Positions 1-5,577 of a stretch of DNA of 7,768 nucleotides are shown piece after piece; the first letter of the stretch is position 1; each line of letters opens with the position of its first letter. The translations under genes and the position numbers were made by a program. The stretch lies in NCBI GenBank assembly GCA_002298885.1, contig DBMK01000250.1, positions 720 through 8,487 of the forward strand, given 5' to 3'. This DNA is from Anaerolineaceae bacterium UBA700 (GTDB taxonomy: Bacteria; Chloroflexota; Anaerolineae; Anaerolineales; Anaerolineaceae). The notes under the pieces were generated by a model. It was not told the DNA's origin, searched no databases, and was given only the letters and a program-made list of their open reading frames with translations.

Positions 1-16
1 AACGACTAAAGTCGTT
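1..16. repeat. Small palindrome at left edge, possible terminator or repeat fragment
   Basis: AACGAC (1-6) and GTCGTT (11-16) are perfect inverted copies around the 4-base loop TAAA. The palindrome lies 17 bases beyond the stop codon of the minus-strand membrane-protein gene, so it could help terminate that operon. No T-tract can be judged because the window ends here. It may instead be the edge of a longer intergenic palindrome continuing to the left. Confidence 0.35.
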
Positions 17-32
17 ACTACGATTCGTGTCA

Positions 33-932
33 TCACGCCGGAACGGCGGACGCCTGCGCGGGGACGGCGTTTTCCTTCACGTTCTTCAGGACCAGCCACA
101 GCACGACTGCGTTGATCAGCCCCAAAGCCGGGAATATGGCCACTTCCACCGGGGACACGACTACCCCGGCCTGGATCATGCCGATGATCATGGCCAACAG
201 CGCTGCCGACATGGTCAGCCCTTTGACCAGCACCACCGGCACGAGCAGGTAGCCGAACGTGCTGCGCCGCAGCCATAAGATGCCCGCCAGCACGGCCGCC
301 GGCACGATCAGGCCCAGGTCCATGGCCTGGATGACCAGGGTGGTGTAGCTGTCCAGCCGGTCGGGGGCGGCCCCGCTGGCCAGCGACGGCAGGATGACGT
401 TCCCGATCCAGTTGAAGGCCAGGAAAGCGCCGATCAGGAAGAGGAAGATGGCCACGGGGGCGCGGGGGGTGGCGCTGGAAAAGTGGGCCGGCAGCGCCTT
501 GACGTCGAAGGACATCAGCGAGAGGACGAAGGTGAACAGGCTGAGCGAGAAGAGGGCCACGTACAGCAGGAACAGCGGGTTATAGGCCGCCATAAAGGCG
601 ATCGAGGTGTAGGTGTACATGAAATAGCCCAGCGTGCCGCTCAACAGCAGGCGGCCGCGCAGCGAACCCCTGGCCGAGAGCCAGGTTGCAAGCAGCAGCA
701 GCGGGACGCAAAATACCAGCGTCACCAGGTCGGCGCTGGCGGCCTGGGCCGCCCCGGAAACGCTGTCGTAGCGGTACAGCCCGTGGCCCTGGAGCATGGC
801 CGTGTCGCCGCGCGCAGTGGTGAAGGGCACCGGGCTGCCCTCTCCCTGGCCGAAAACTCCGGCGCCCGCCGCAACGATCGCCAGCAGGGCGATGAGAGTG
901 GATAAGAACAAGAGAGTTTTTGAAGTCTTCAT
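33..932 (-). CDS. Uncharacterised eight-helix integral membrane protein
   Basis: This 299-residue protein is strongly hydrophobic. I place eight membrane segments at about residues 6-28, 69-87, 95-116, 118-141, 159-181, 197-221, 227-253 and 260-284. Between the first two is a hydrophilic loop (about 29-68) containing GLYRYDSVSG. A short basic stretch (SARGSLRGR, 86-94) follows the second segment, consistent with a cytoplasmic loop. The tail KNVKENAVPAQASAVPA is hydrophilic. I see no catalytic motif, transporter signature or cofactor site and cannot name a family. The start at 932 is supported by AAAGGA at 943-948, 10 bases upstream, and the first helix begins immediately. It is the last gene of the flavodoxin-DUF6544 unit, starting 21 bases after the preceding stop, so cotranscription is likely. 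Being real is well supported; function is unknown. Confidence 0.85.
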   Translation of the reverse strand: MKTSKTLLFLSTLIALLAIVAAGAGVFGQGEGSPVPFTTARGDTAMLQGHGLYRYDSVSGAAQAASADLVTLVFCVPLLLLATWLSARGSLRGRLLLSGTLGYFMYTYTSIAFMAAYNPLFLLYVALFSLSLFTFVLSLMSFDVKALPAHFSSATPRAPVAIFLFLIGAFLAFNWIGNVILPSLASGAAPDRLDSYTTLVIQAMDLGLIVPAAVLAGILWLRRSTFGYLLVPVVLVKGLTMSAALLAMIIGMIQAGVVVSPVEVAIFPALGLINAVVLWLVLKNVKENAVPAQASAVPA

Positions 933-942
933 TTTGAATTAT

Positions 943-948
943 TCCTTT
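943..948 (-). promoter_or_regulatory. Ribosome binding site of the membrane-protein gene
   Basis: On the minus strand AAAGGA lies 10 bases before the ATG at 932, inside an AT-rich spacer (933-953) between two GC-rich genes. The low GC may keep this initiation region unstructured (inference). Confidence 0.55.
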
Positions 949-953
949 ATATA

Positions 954-1706
954 TTAGAGGCCCTTTGCCGTGACCGACACGTCCACATTGAACACCACCT
1001 CTTCGGCGTCGAAGACCGCCCAGGGATGGCCGTCGTCGAACCAGGCGCCGTTGATCCACAGGACCTTCTCGCCGGCCCCGTTCTTGTAGCGCATGACTTC
1101 CCAGTACAGGATGCCGCCGCCGACCGGGTCGAAGCGCACCAGGAAGCGCTCGTAGCCCGCACCGAAGGGCACCAGCAGGAACGCCGTCACCTCGTCTACA
1201 GGCTCCCAGCGCACGCGAGGGTCGGTCACCAGGATCGAAGGCAGCCAACCCAGGGATTCGGCCCACATCCCCAGCACCCCACCCTGGTCGAGCTTGGGGT
1301 TGTTCTCGTCGACGCCCCAGGGGAACACCATGCGCTCCTTGCCGTCCACATAGTATTCGTTGATCTTCATAACCGGCAGGCCGAAGAAATTGCACTCGAT
1401 ATAATGGCGGTAGTCCTGCCCGGCCAGGTGGGTAAAGCGGAAGCGGATGGGCAGCTTGATGCCCTTAATCCTGACGCTGCCCCGCCCGCTGATCACTGCC
1501 GAGCGCACCAGGGGCAGGCGCTCGCCGTACAATTGGCGGTAGTAGCGCTCGACCGGCGCCGGCAGGCCCGCCGGCAGCGGCAGCGTTTCCAGCTCCGGCT
1601 GCCGCTGAGAATACGCCGGTACGGCGGCGGGCCGCACGTGCACGCCCAGCCAGACCAGGAAGACCAGGCCAACAACAACCCCAACCAGGATCAAGACTGT
1701 CTGCAT
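954..1706 (-). CDS. DUF6544 (DUF6920-like) family protein, membrane-anchored
   Basis: This 250-residue protein begins with one hydrophobic segment (about residues 3-24, TVLILVGVVVGLVFLVWLGV), an uncleaved anchor or signal. The soluble part has conserved-looking stretches: VERYYRQLYGERLPLVRSA, the basic beta-rich GIKLPIRFRFTHLAGQDYRHYIE, FFGLPVMKINEYYVDGKERM, GMWAESLGWLPSILVTDPRV, and a C-terminal HPWAVFDAEEVVFNVDVSV. I recognise these from the DUF6544 family, whose members are about this length; no biochemical role is established that I know of. I chose the ATG at 1706 rather than the longer frame to 1769 because the extra 21 residues overlap the end of the flavodoxin gene and lie before the hydrophobic start. 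With this start, the flavodoxin stop and this ATG are separated by one base, indicating translational coupling. The fold may suit lipid or hydrophobic ligand binding, but that is speculation. Confidence 0.83.
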   Translation of the reverse strand: MQTVLILVGVVVGLVFLVWLGVHVRPAAVPAYSQRQPELETLPLPAGLPAPVERYYRQLYGERLPLVRSAVISGRGSVRIKGIKLPIRFRFTHLAGQDYRHYIECNFFGLPVMKINEYYVDGKERMVFPWGVDENNPKLDQGGVLGMWAESLGWLPSILVTDPRVRWEPVDEVTAFLLVPFGAGYERFLVRFDPVGGGILYWEVMRYKNGAGEKVLWINGAWFDDGHPWAVFDAEEVVFNVDVSVTAKGL

Positions 1707-1707
1707 G

Positions 1708-2223
1708 TCAGGCCTCCACCGTCGCCAGAAGCTGGGCGTGGGCAGTTTCGGTCCAGCGACGCACCGCATCCAGGTCCAGCCGTCCAGCGCCGGCGCCCTT
1801 CACAGCCTTGGCCAGCACGCGCTCGAAAAACTTGAGCTTGGACGGGTCGATGAGCCCGCCGAAGAAGGCCTCGCTTTTGGTGTGTACCAGCTTGCGCACC
1901 GGGGCCAGGTAGGCCTGGCGTTGAGTGCGGCTGGTCTCGTCGTCGCCCAGGTTGAGGCCGTGCACGGTGAAGAAGGCGGTCGGGAGCCGGTTGAGGGAGA
2001 CGCTGTTCGCCTCGACGAACTTCTGGGCCTCCGGCAGCCACTGGCCGAAGCGCACGGCGCTGCCCACCACCACTGCCGCGTATTGGCTCAGGTCGGTCAC
2101 GCGCTCTACCGGCAGCACGTCCACCGATTCGCCCATGGCGGCCAGGGTTTTGGCTATCTCGCCGGCGATCTCGGCGGTCGAGCCGGTGCGGGTGGCGTAA
2201 GTGATCAGAATTTTTTGGGTCAT
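1708..2223 (-). CDS. Flavodoxin-domain protein, HemG-like (Flavodoxin_5 type)
   Basis: The 171-residue protein is a cytoplasmic flavodoxin fold covering its whole length. The first strand KILITYATRTGST (4-16) ends in the FMN phosphate loop T11-R-T-G-S-T16. It is followed by YAAVVVGSAVRFGQWLPEA (48-66), the second flavin-contact region, and by LPTAFFTVHGLN (80-91), typical of the group that includes protoporphyrinogen oxidase HemG and related short flavodoxins. The segment after it (EAFFGGLIDPSKLKFFERVL) also fits. It probably transfers electrons through bound FMN, but partner and substrate cannot be read from sequence, and HemG function is not assured because no haem genes are nearby. The start at 2223 has AGGAGA upstream with good spacing; an in-frame ATG at 2295 would put two operator dyads inside the gene and lacks the conserved start. 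It leads the three-gene unit and is probably repressor-controlled. Confidence 0.88.
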   Translation of the reverse strand: MTQKILITYATRTGSTAEIAGEIAKTLAAMGESVDVLPVERVTDLSQYAAVVVGSAVRFGQWLPEAQKFVEANSVSLNRLPTAFFTVHGLNLGDDETSRTQRQAYLAPVRKLVHTKSEAFFGGLIDPSKLKFFERVLAKAVKGAGAGRLDLDAVRRWTETAHAQLLATVEA

Positions 2224-2230
2224 GGCTGCA

Positions 2231-2236
2231 TCTCCT
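2231..2236 (-). promoter_or_regulatory. Ribosome binding site deciding the flavodoxin start
   Basis: On the minus strand AGGAGA ends 7 bases before the ATG at 2223. It supports this start over the upstream in-frame ATG at 2295. Confidence 0.7.
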
Positions 2237-2246
2237 GGTGTTTGTT

Positions 2247-2264
2247 TGCAAGTGCTTACTTGCA
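2247..2264. promoter_or_regulatory. Operator dyad 1 (TetR-type) before the flavodoxin operon
   Basis: The 18-mer TGCAAGTGCTTACTTGCA has perfect 7-bp arms (TGCAAGT and ACTTGCA) around a 4-base centre. It lies just downstream of the likely -10 box of the minus-strand promoter, over the expected transcription start (about 2261). A nearly identical dyad lies 44 bp away, which argues against chance. The shape (short AT-containing dyad of 16-20 bp over a promoter) is typical for TetR/AcrR-family repressors; the identity of the protein is inference and no such gene is in the window. Confidence 0.7.
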
Positions 2265-2267
2265 TAT

Positions 2268-2295
2268 ATTTTACACCATTCAAGAATGCATGCAA
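2268..2295 (-). promoter_or_regulatory. Predicted sigma-70-like promoter of the flavodoxin operon
   Basis: On the minus strand a -35 candidate TTGCAT (2290-2295) and a -10 candidate TAAAAT (2268-2273) are separated by 16 bases. The expected start is near 2261, giving a leader of roughly 38 bases. The -35 box touches operator dyad 2 and the start point lies in dyad 1, so bound repressor would block polymerase. Boxes match the consensus at four and five of six positions. Confidence 0.5.
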
Positions 2296-2308
2296 GTGAT
2301 TACTTACA
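2291..2308. promoter_or_regulatory. Operator dyad 2 (TetR-type) before the flavodoxin operon
   Basis: TGCAAGTGATTACTTACA matches dyad 1 at 16 of 18 positions and has arms TGCAAGT and ACTTACA (six of seven pairs). Its centre is 44 bp, about four helical turns, from the centre of dyad 1, so both sites face nearly the same side of the DNA. It overlaps the predicted -35 box by five bases. Confidence 0.65.
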
Positions 2309-2416
2309 TTAGTGTCATATGACGTTAATCATATGTCCTTATCGGACTCGGATGCAGGCGCAGACCCGCTCTGGTACTCCCGGATTGATTCTCCGGTTGA
2401 CCTACGTATAGCTGCA

Positions 2417-2432
2417 CGTGACATTTATCACA
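2417..2432. promoter_or_regulatory. CRP/FNR-family-like binding site
   Basis: CGTGA-CATTTA-TCACA matches the CRP consensus TGTGA-N6-TCACA at nine of ten defined positions. It lies upstream of the oxidase gene, where an activator could act, and about 163 bases upstream of the predicted flavodoxin promoter start. A single short match can arise by chance, and the family in this organism is unknown. Confidence 0.4.
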
Positions 2433-2505
2433 ACTAGATCAAACCCAGCCCTGACTAGTCCAAAATTAGTTTAATAAATAGACTATAAAGGGATCATTGG
2501 TCGCA

Positions 2506-2534
2506 TTGTAAACAACCCGCTAAACTATTAATAT
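2506..2534 (+). promoter_or_regulatory. Candidate promoter of the multicopper oxidase gene
   Basis: TTGTAA (2506-2511) and TAATAT (2529-2534) are separated by 17 bases, each matching the sigma-70 consensus at four of six positions. It would start transcription near 2541 and give a leader of about 205 bases. The region is so AT-rich that other -10-like boxes exist (TATAAA at 2484-2489 lacks a good -35 box), so the choice is uncertain. Confidence 0.35.
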
Positions 2535-2630
2535 AAATTTAATACAAGATTTCCATTAGCTTAATTAACAGAGGTCCAAAGCTGTGTCTGAAACCAGCAG
2601 CAGGTCAGAGCCATCTGGTTATCTGGCTTA

Positions 2631-2658
2631 TTCCATTTGATAAGACATGTTAATGGAA
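2631..2658 (+). promoter_or_regulatory. Hairpin in the oxidase leader
   Basis: TTCCATT (2631-2637) and AATGGAA (2652-2658) form a perfect 7-bp stem with a 14-base loop. The 3' arm covers part of the GGAAGG ribosome-binding-like motif (2655-2660) placed before the three-codon ORF. It could influence translation of the leader, but the stem is AT-rich and may be weak. Confidence 0.3.
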
Positions 2659-2667
2659 GGAACGCCT

Positions 2668-2679
2668 ATGAAAGATTAA
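2668..2679 (+). other. Three-codon mini-ORF (Met-Lys-Asp) with a ribosome-binding motif
   Basis: GGAAGG at 2655-2660 lies 7 bases before ATG AAA GAT TAA. The mini-ORF ends 66 bases before the oxidase start. It could be a leader peptide, a decayed start or chance; nothing else confirms it. Confidence 0.25.
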
Positions 2680-2730
2680 AACCGGCAGATGCCATATATT
2701 TATAAAAATGTTAACAGTAAAAGATTTTGG

Positions 2731-2737
2731 AAGGAGG
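2731..2737 (+). promoter_or_regulatory. Strong ribosome binding site deciding the oxidase start
   Basis: AAGGAGG ends 8 bases before the ATG at 2746, a near-perfect Shine-Dalgarno match. The earlier in-frame ATG at 2689 has no comparable motif and would place 19 residues before the Tat signal. Confidence 0.8.
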
Positions 2738-2745
2738 GAAACAAA

Positions 2746-4761
2746 ATGTTAACCCGCAGAGAATTTCTTAAATTGACGGCTATTACCGGCGCCAGCCTGG
2801 CCGTACCCTGGAAATTGCTCTCAAACGCAACCCCGGCGTTCGCGTTTTCGCAGAGCGACGCACTGCGAAAGTTTGTTCAGCCGCTGCGCGGCGTGGGCGG
2901 TGGAGGCATCCCGGTTGCAGCAGCCGATACAGTGAATCCGGGCTGGTGGCAGCCAGGCGTGACCCATTACACCATCGATATTGGCCAGTACGAAGACCAG
3001 CTTCACCCCGATCTTCCCCCAACCCGGCTGTGGGGCTACGGCCAGAATGGAATGTTCAAACACCTGGGTGGAATCATTGCAACCAAGCGTGGCGCTCCAG
3101 TCCAGATCACCTTCCGCAACAACTTGCCGCCGGACCACATCTTGCCGATTGACGACACCATCATGGGTGTGATGGGCAACCAGAATAACCGGACGGATGT
3201 CCACCTGCACGGCGGCCTGGTTCCCTGGGTCAGCGACGGCGGCCCGCATGCCTGGTGGGACCCGGACGGCCACAAGGGCCCAAGCTTCATAAACAACCAG
3301 GTCCTGCGCCCTGGCCAGAATGTTCCCCAAAACGAAGCCGAGTATTATTACCCCAACAACCAGGGATCGCGCCTCGAATGGTACCACGACCATGTGTTTG
3401 GCCTGACCCGTCTCAACGCCTATGCCGGTGTGGCAAGCGGCTACGTGATATTCGACGATTATGAGCTGTCTCTGGTGACCAAAAACCACCTGCCCGGCCC
3501 GCTCGATCCGCGCACGGTGTACCTGGTCTTCCAGGAAAAGATTTTTGTTTCCAGCCAGACCCAGGCGAGCGATCCCGGCTGGTTCAACGAGGTTAAGAAT
3601 TCGAAAATAGGCGACCTGTGGTATGCGCATACGTACGAAACAAGCCGTTGGGACGTCGACCCCAATAATCCCGGAGCCGTACAGCCGGATCCATCCTGCA
3701 TCCCCGAATTCTTTGGCGACACCACCCTGGTCAACGGCACGGTTTACCCCTTCCTGGAGGTTGAGCAGCGCCAATACCGCTTCCGCATGTTAAATGCTAA
3801 CCAGGCGCGCTTCCTCAACCCTCGCCTGGTTTATGCAAAGGGGAAGAAGTTTCCGGATAACTGCGAGGCAAACCTGTCCGCACCCGGACCGGGTTTCATC
3901 CAGATCGGAACTGAAGGCGGGTTTATCCCCTTCCCCACCATGCTGAATGGCCCCAAACAATTGAAGCTGGTTCTGGGCCCGGCAGAAAGGGCCGACCTGA
4001 TCGTGGACTTCCGCAACGTTCCAGCCGGGTCCACGCTCATCCTCTACGCTGACGCCCCTGCGCCTTACCCAATGGGGGATCCGGTGAATGATTACACCGG
4101 CACCCCGGGCTTTGGGCCGAACTCGCACACACTGCTCCAAATTCGGGTGAAAGCGCGCCAGGGGCCGGCCGATCCGCCGATTACCCTGCCACCCATCTTC
4201 TTCCCCACCGATCCGTTCCTGTTCACCCCGACCCCCGGCTCACTGGCCAATCTCAAGGCGAATTTCAAAGTCCGCCGCCTGACCTTGAACGAAGATTTTG
4301 ATGAAAACGGCCGCCTGCTTCAGCGGCTGGGCACGGACCAACTGACCAGCGCGGGCGTCTTCGGGCGCAATTACGGCGATCCAGAAACCGAGGTGGTCCA
4401 GCGAGGCGCAACCGAAATCTGGGAAATCCTCAACCTGACCGGCGATACGCATCCCATGCACTTTCACCTGGTCAACGTGCACTTGCTCTCACGTCAGCCG
4501 TTCGATGCCACCAATTATGCCGGCGGCAAGCCCTCCTACACCGGTCCGGCCAGGCCCCCGGATCTAAACGAACTGGGCTGGAAGGAAACCGTGCGCATGA
4601 ACCCCGGAGAGGTAACCCGGGTAATCATGCGTTTCGACCTGCCTGGCACACCCTTCAATGTTCCTGAAAGCCCGCGTACCGGCGGCTTCGAATACGTTTG
4701 GCACTGCCACATCCTCGAGCACGAAGAGCACGACATGATGCGCCCGCTGATCGTGAAATAA
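2746..4761 (+). CDS. Tat-exported multicopper oxidase (CotA/laccase-like)
   Basis: This 671-residue enzyme should couple one-electron oxidation of a substrate (phenols, metal ions or bilirubin-like compounds) to four-electron reduction of O2 to water, outside the cytoplasm. The N-terminus has a full Tat motif, TRREFLK (3-9), a hydrophobic stretch and a likely cleavage after AFA (31-33). All copper motifs are visible by alignment with CotA: HLHG (H153, H155), WYHDH (H214, H216), HPMHFH (H569, H572, H574) and HCHILEHEEHDMM (H653, C654, H655, H659, M664). By that model type 1 copper is held by H569, C654, H659, M664; type 2 by H153 and H572; the type 3 pair by the other six. The axial Met suggests a laccase of modest potential. 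At 671 residues it exceeds CotA (about 510), with extra sequence in the middle domain. It stands alone on the plus strand, so substrate cannot be inferred. Confidence 0.93.
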   Translation: MLTRREFLKLTAITGASLAVPWKLLSNATPAFAFSQSDALRKFVQPLRGVGGGGIPVAAADTVNPGWWQPGVTHYTIDIGQYEDQLHPDLPPTRLWGYGQNGMFKHLGGIIATKRGAPVQITFRNNLPPDHILPIDDTIMGVMGNQNNRTDVHLHGGLVPWVSDGGPHAWWDPDGHKGPSFINNQVLRPGQNVPQNEAEYYYPNNQGSRLEWYHDHVFGLTRLNAYAGVASGYVIFDDYELSLVTKNHLPGPLDPRTVYLVFQEKIFVSSQTQASDPGWFNEVKNSKIGDLWYAHTYETSRWDVDPNNPGAVQPDPSCIPEFFGDTTLVNGTVYPFLEVEQRQYRFRMLNANQARFLNPRLVYAKGKKFPDNCEANLSAPGPGFIQIGTEGGFIPFPTMLNGPKQLKLVLGPAERADLIVDFRNVPAGSTLILYADAPAPYPMGDPVNDYTGTPGFGPNSHTLLQIRVKARQGPADPPITLPPIFFPTDPFLFTPTPGSLANLKANFKVRRLTLNEDFDENGRLLQRLGTDQLTSAGVFGRNYGDPETEVVQRGATEIWEILNLTGDTHPMHFHLVNVHLLSRQPFDATNYAGGKPSYTGPARPPDLNELGWKETVRMNPGEVTRVIMRFDLPGTPFNVPESPRTGGFEYVWHCHILEHEEHDMMRPLIVK

Positions 4762-4770
4762 CAAGCATTG

Positions 4771-4811
4771 ATTAGCGTAAATGGGCTGCGCTGCAGCCCA
4801 TTTACGCTAAT
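4771..4811. terminator. Bidirectional hairpin terminator between oxidase and trpA
   Basis: ATTAGCGTAAATGGGCTGC (4771-4789) is perfectly inverted at 4793-4811 with a 3-base loop. The 19-bp stem lies between convergent genes: it starts 9 bases after the oxidase stop and its other arm covers the trpA stop codon (4807-4809). Neither side carries a clear T-tract (TACTTTATGA rightwards, CAATGCTTGT leftwards), so termination may rest on the stem alone, or the stem mainly protects 3' ends. Confidence 0.7.
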
Positions 4812-5577
4812 ACTTTATGACCTCTTTAAAACGACGCGCGAATGCCCGCGCCGCGGCCACCGGGTCCTGGCTCGCGCCGATGGCCTGGACGCAGGCCGAG
4901 CCGACGATGACTCCGTCGGCGATGCGCGCCACGGCGCCGGCCTGCTCGGGGCTGGAGATGCCGAAGCCCACGCACACCGGCACGGATGTCGCCCGCCGCA
5001 CCCGCTCGACCAACTCGCGCAGGCCTTGCGGCAGGCTGTTCCGGGCGCCGGTCACCCCGGCCACCGAGACCAGATAGATAAAGCCGGGCGCGCCCTGGGC
5101 CACCCGCTCCAGCCGCTCCGGCGGGGTGGTGGGGGCCAGCATGCGGATCAGGGGCAGGGGCCCGGCCGCGGCCGTGAATTCGCCCGCCTCCTCGGGAGGC
5201 AGGTCGGGGATGATGAAGCCGTCCGCCCCGGCCTGCCGGGCGGCAGCGGCGAAGCGCTCCTGCCCGAAGGCCAGGATGGGGTTGTAATAGCCCATCAGCA
5301 CCAGCGGGATACTCACCCCGCGCCGGCGCAGCTCGGCCACCCCCTCCAGGACGCGCCCGAGCGTGATCCCGTTGTGCAAGGCGATCTGCGTCGCCCGCTG
5401 GATGACCGGCCCGTCGGCCAGCGGGTCCGAAAAGGACAGGCCCACCTCGACCAGGTCCGCCCCATTCTGCGCCAGCGCCTCGATCACGTCCAGCGAGAGG
5501 TCCAGTGTGGGGTATCCCAGCGGGAAATAGGGCATGAAGATCGGCTTATTTTCAAAGGCTGCTTCCAGGCGGTTCAT
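4807..5577 (-). CDS. trpA: Tryptophan synthase alpha subunit
   Basis: TrpA cleaves indole-3-glycerol phosphate into indole and glyceraldehyde 3-phosphate and passes indole to TrpB through the complex tunnel. The 256-residue protein is a full-length TIM barrel (family usually 250-270). The hallmark stretch [17 protein letters not shown] (41-57) contains catalytic E44 and D55, equivalent to E49 and D60 of Salmonella Trp[12 protein letters not shown], the loop [10 protein letters not shown] and the phosphate-binding GFGISSPEQ follow in order. The loop reads SVAGVTGAR where enterobacteria have SRAGVTGAE, a variation I expect in distant phyla. The ATG at 5575-5577 overlaps the trpB TGA by 4 bases (ATGA), so translation is coupled and the subunits made in step. 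The stop codon lies within the hairpin shared with the convergent oxidase gene. Confidence 0.97.
   Translation of the reverse strand: MNRLEAAFENKPIFMPYFPLGYPTLDLSLDVIEALAQNGADLVEVGLSFSDPLADGPVIQRATQIALHNGITLGRVLEGVAELRRRGVSIPLVLMGYYNPILAFGQERFAAAARQAGADGFIIPDLPPEEAGEFTAAAGPLPLIRMLAPTTPPERLERVAQGAPGFIYLVSVAGVTGARNSLPQGLRELVERVRRATSVPVCVGFGISSPEQAGAVARIADGVIVGSACVQAIGASQDPVAAARAFARRFKEVIKY

Larger units (their letters stand above)
2309..2745. other. Divergent intergenic region between the flavodoxin operon and the oxidase gene
   Basis: No convincing gene lies here. The left part (about 2340-2400) is GC-richer and the right part (2430-2700) is strongly AT-rich. It holds a 10-bp palindrome GTCATATGAC (2314-2323), a 5-bp stem CCGGA/TCCGG (2380-2396), a CRP/FNR-like dyad (2417-2432), candidate oxidase promoters, paired elements AACCAG/CTGGTT (2592-2597, 2615-2620) and AGCCA/TGGCT (2609-2613, 2624-2628), a 7-bp hairpin (2631-2658) and a three-codon ORF (2668-2679). 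No tRNA or named riboswitch is recognisable. Confidence 0.7.

Noticed and set aside
580..1395. Minus-strand 271-codon frame bridging DUF6544 and the membrane protein
   Set aside because: It is a +1/+2 frame shadow of both genes, Arg/Gly-rich. Both true frames are intact, so no frameshift fusion is needed.
1026..1835. Long plus-strand open frame (269 codons) opposite the DUF6544 and flavodoxin genes
   Set aside because: It is the antisense shadow of two recognisable genes in GC-rich DNA; its protein is rich in His, Gln, Pro and Arg with no domain-like sequence.
2224..2295. Upstream extension of the flavodoxin gene to ATG 2295
   Set aside because: The extension contains operator dyad 1 and the predicted -10 box, and the conserved protein and the AGGAGA motif both point to ATG 2223.
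2340..2400. Possible tRNA in the GC-richer stretch between the divergent genes
   Set aside because: No acceptor stem, T-loop motif or cloverleaf could be laid out; only a 5-bp stem is present.
2329..2424. 31-codon minus-strand ORF in the GC-richer part of the intergenic region
   Set aside because: No ribosome binding site, no recognisable similarity, and it would end between the operators and the oxidase region. It might be a gene remnant but cannot be supported.
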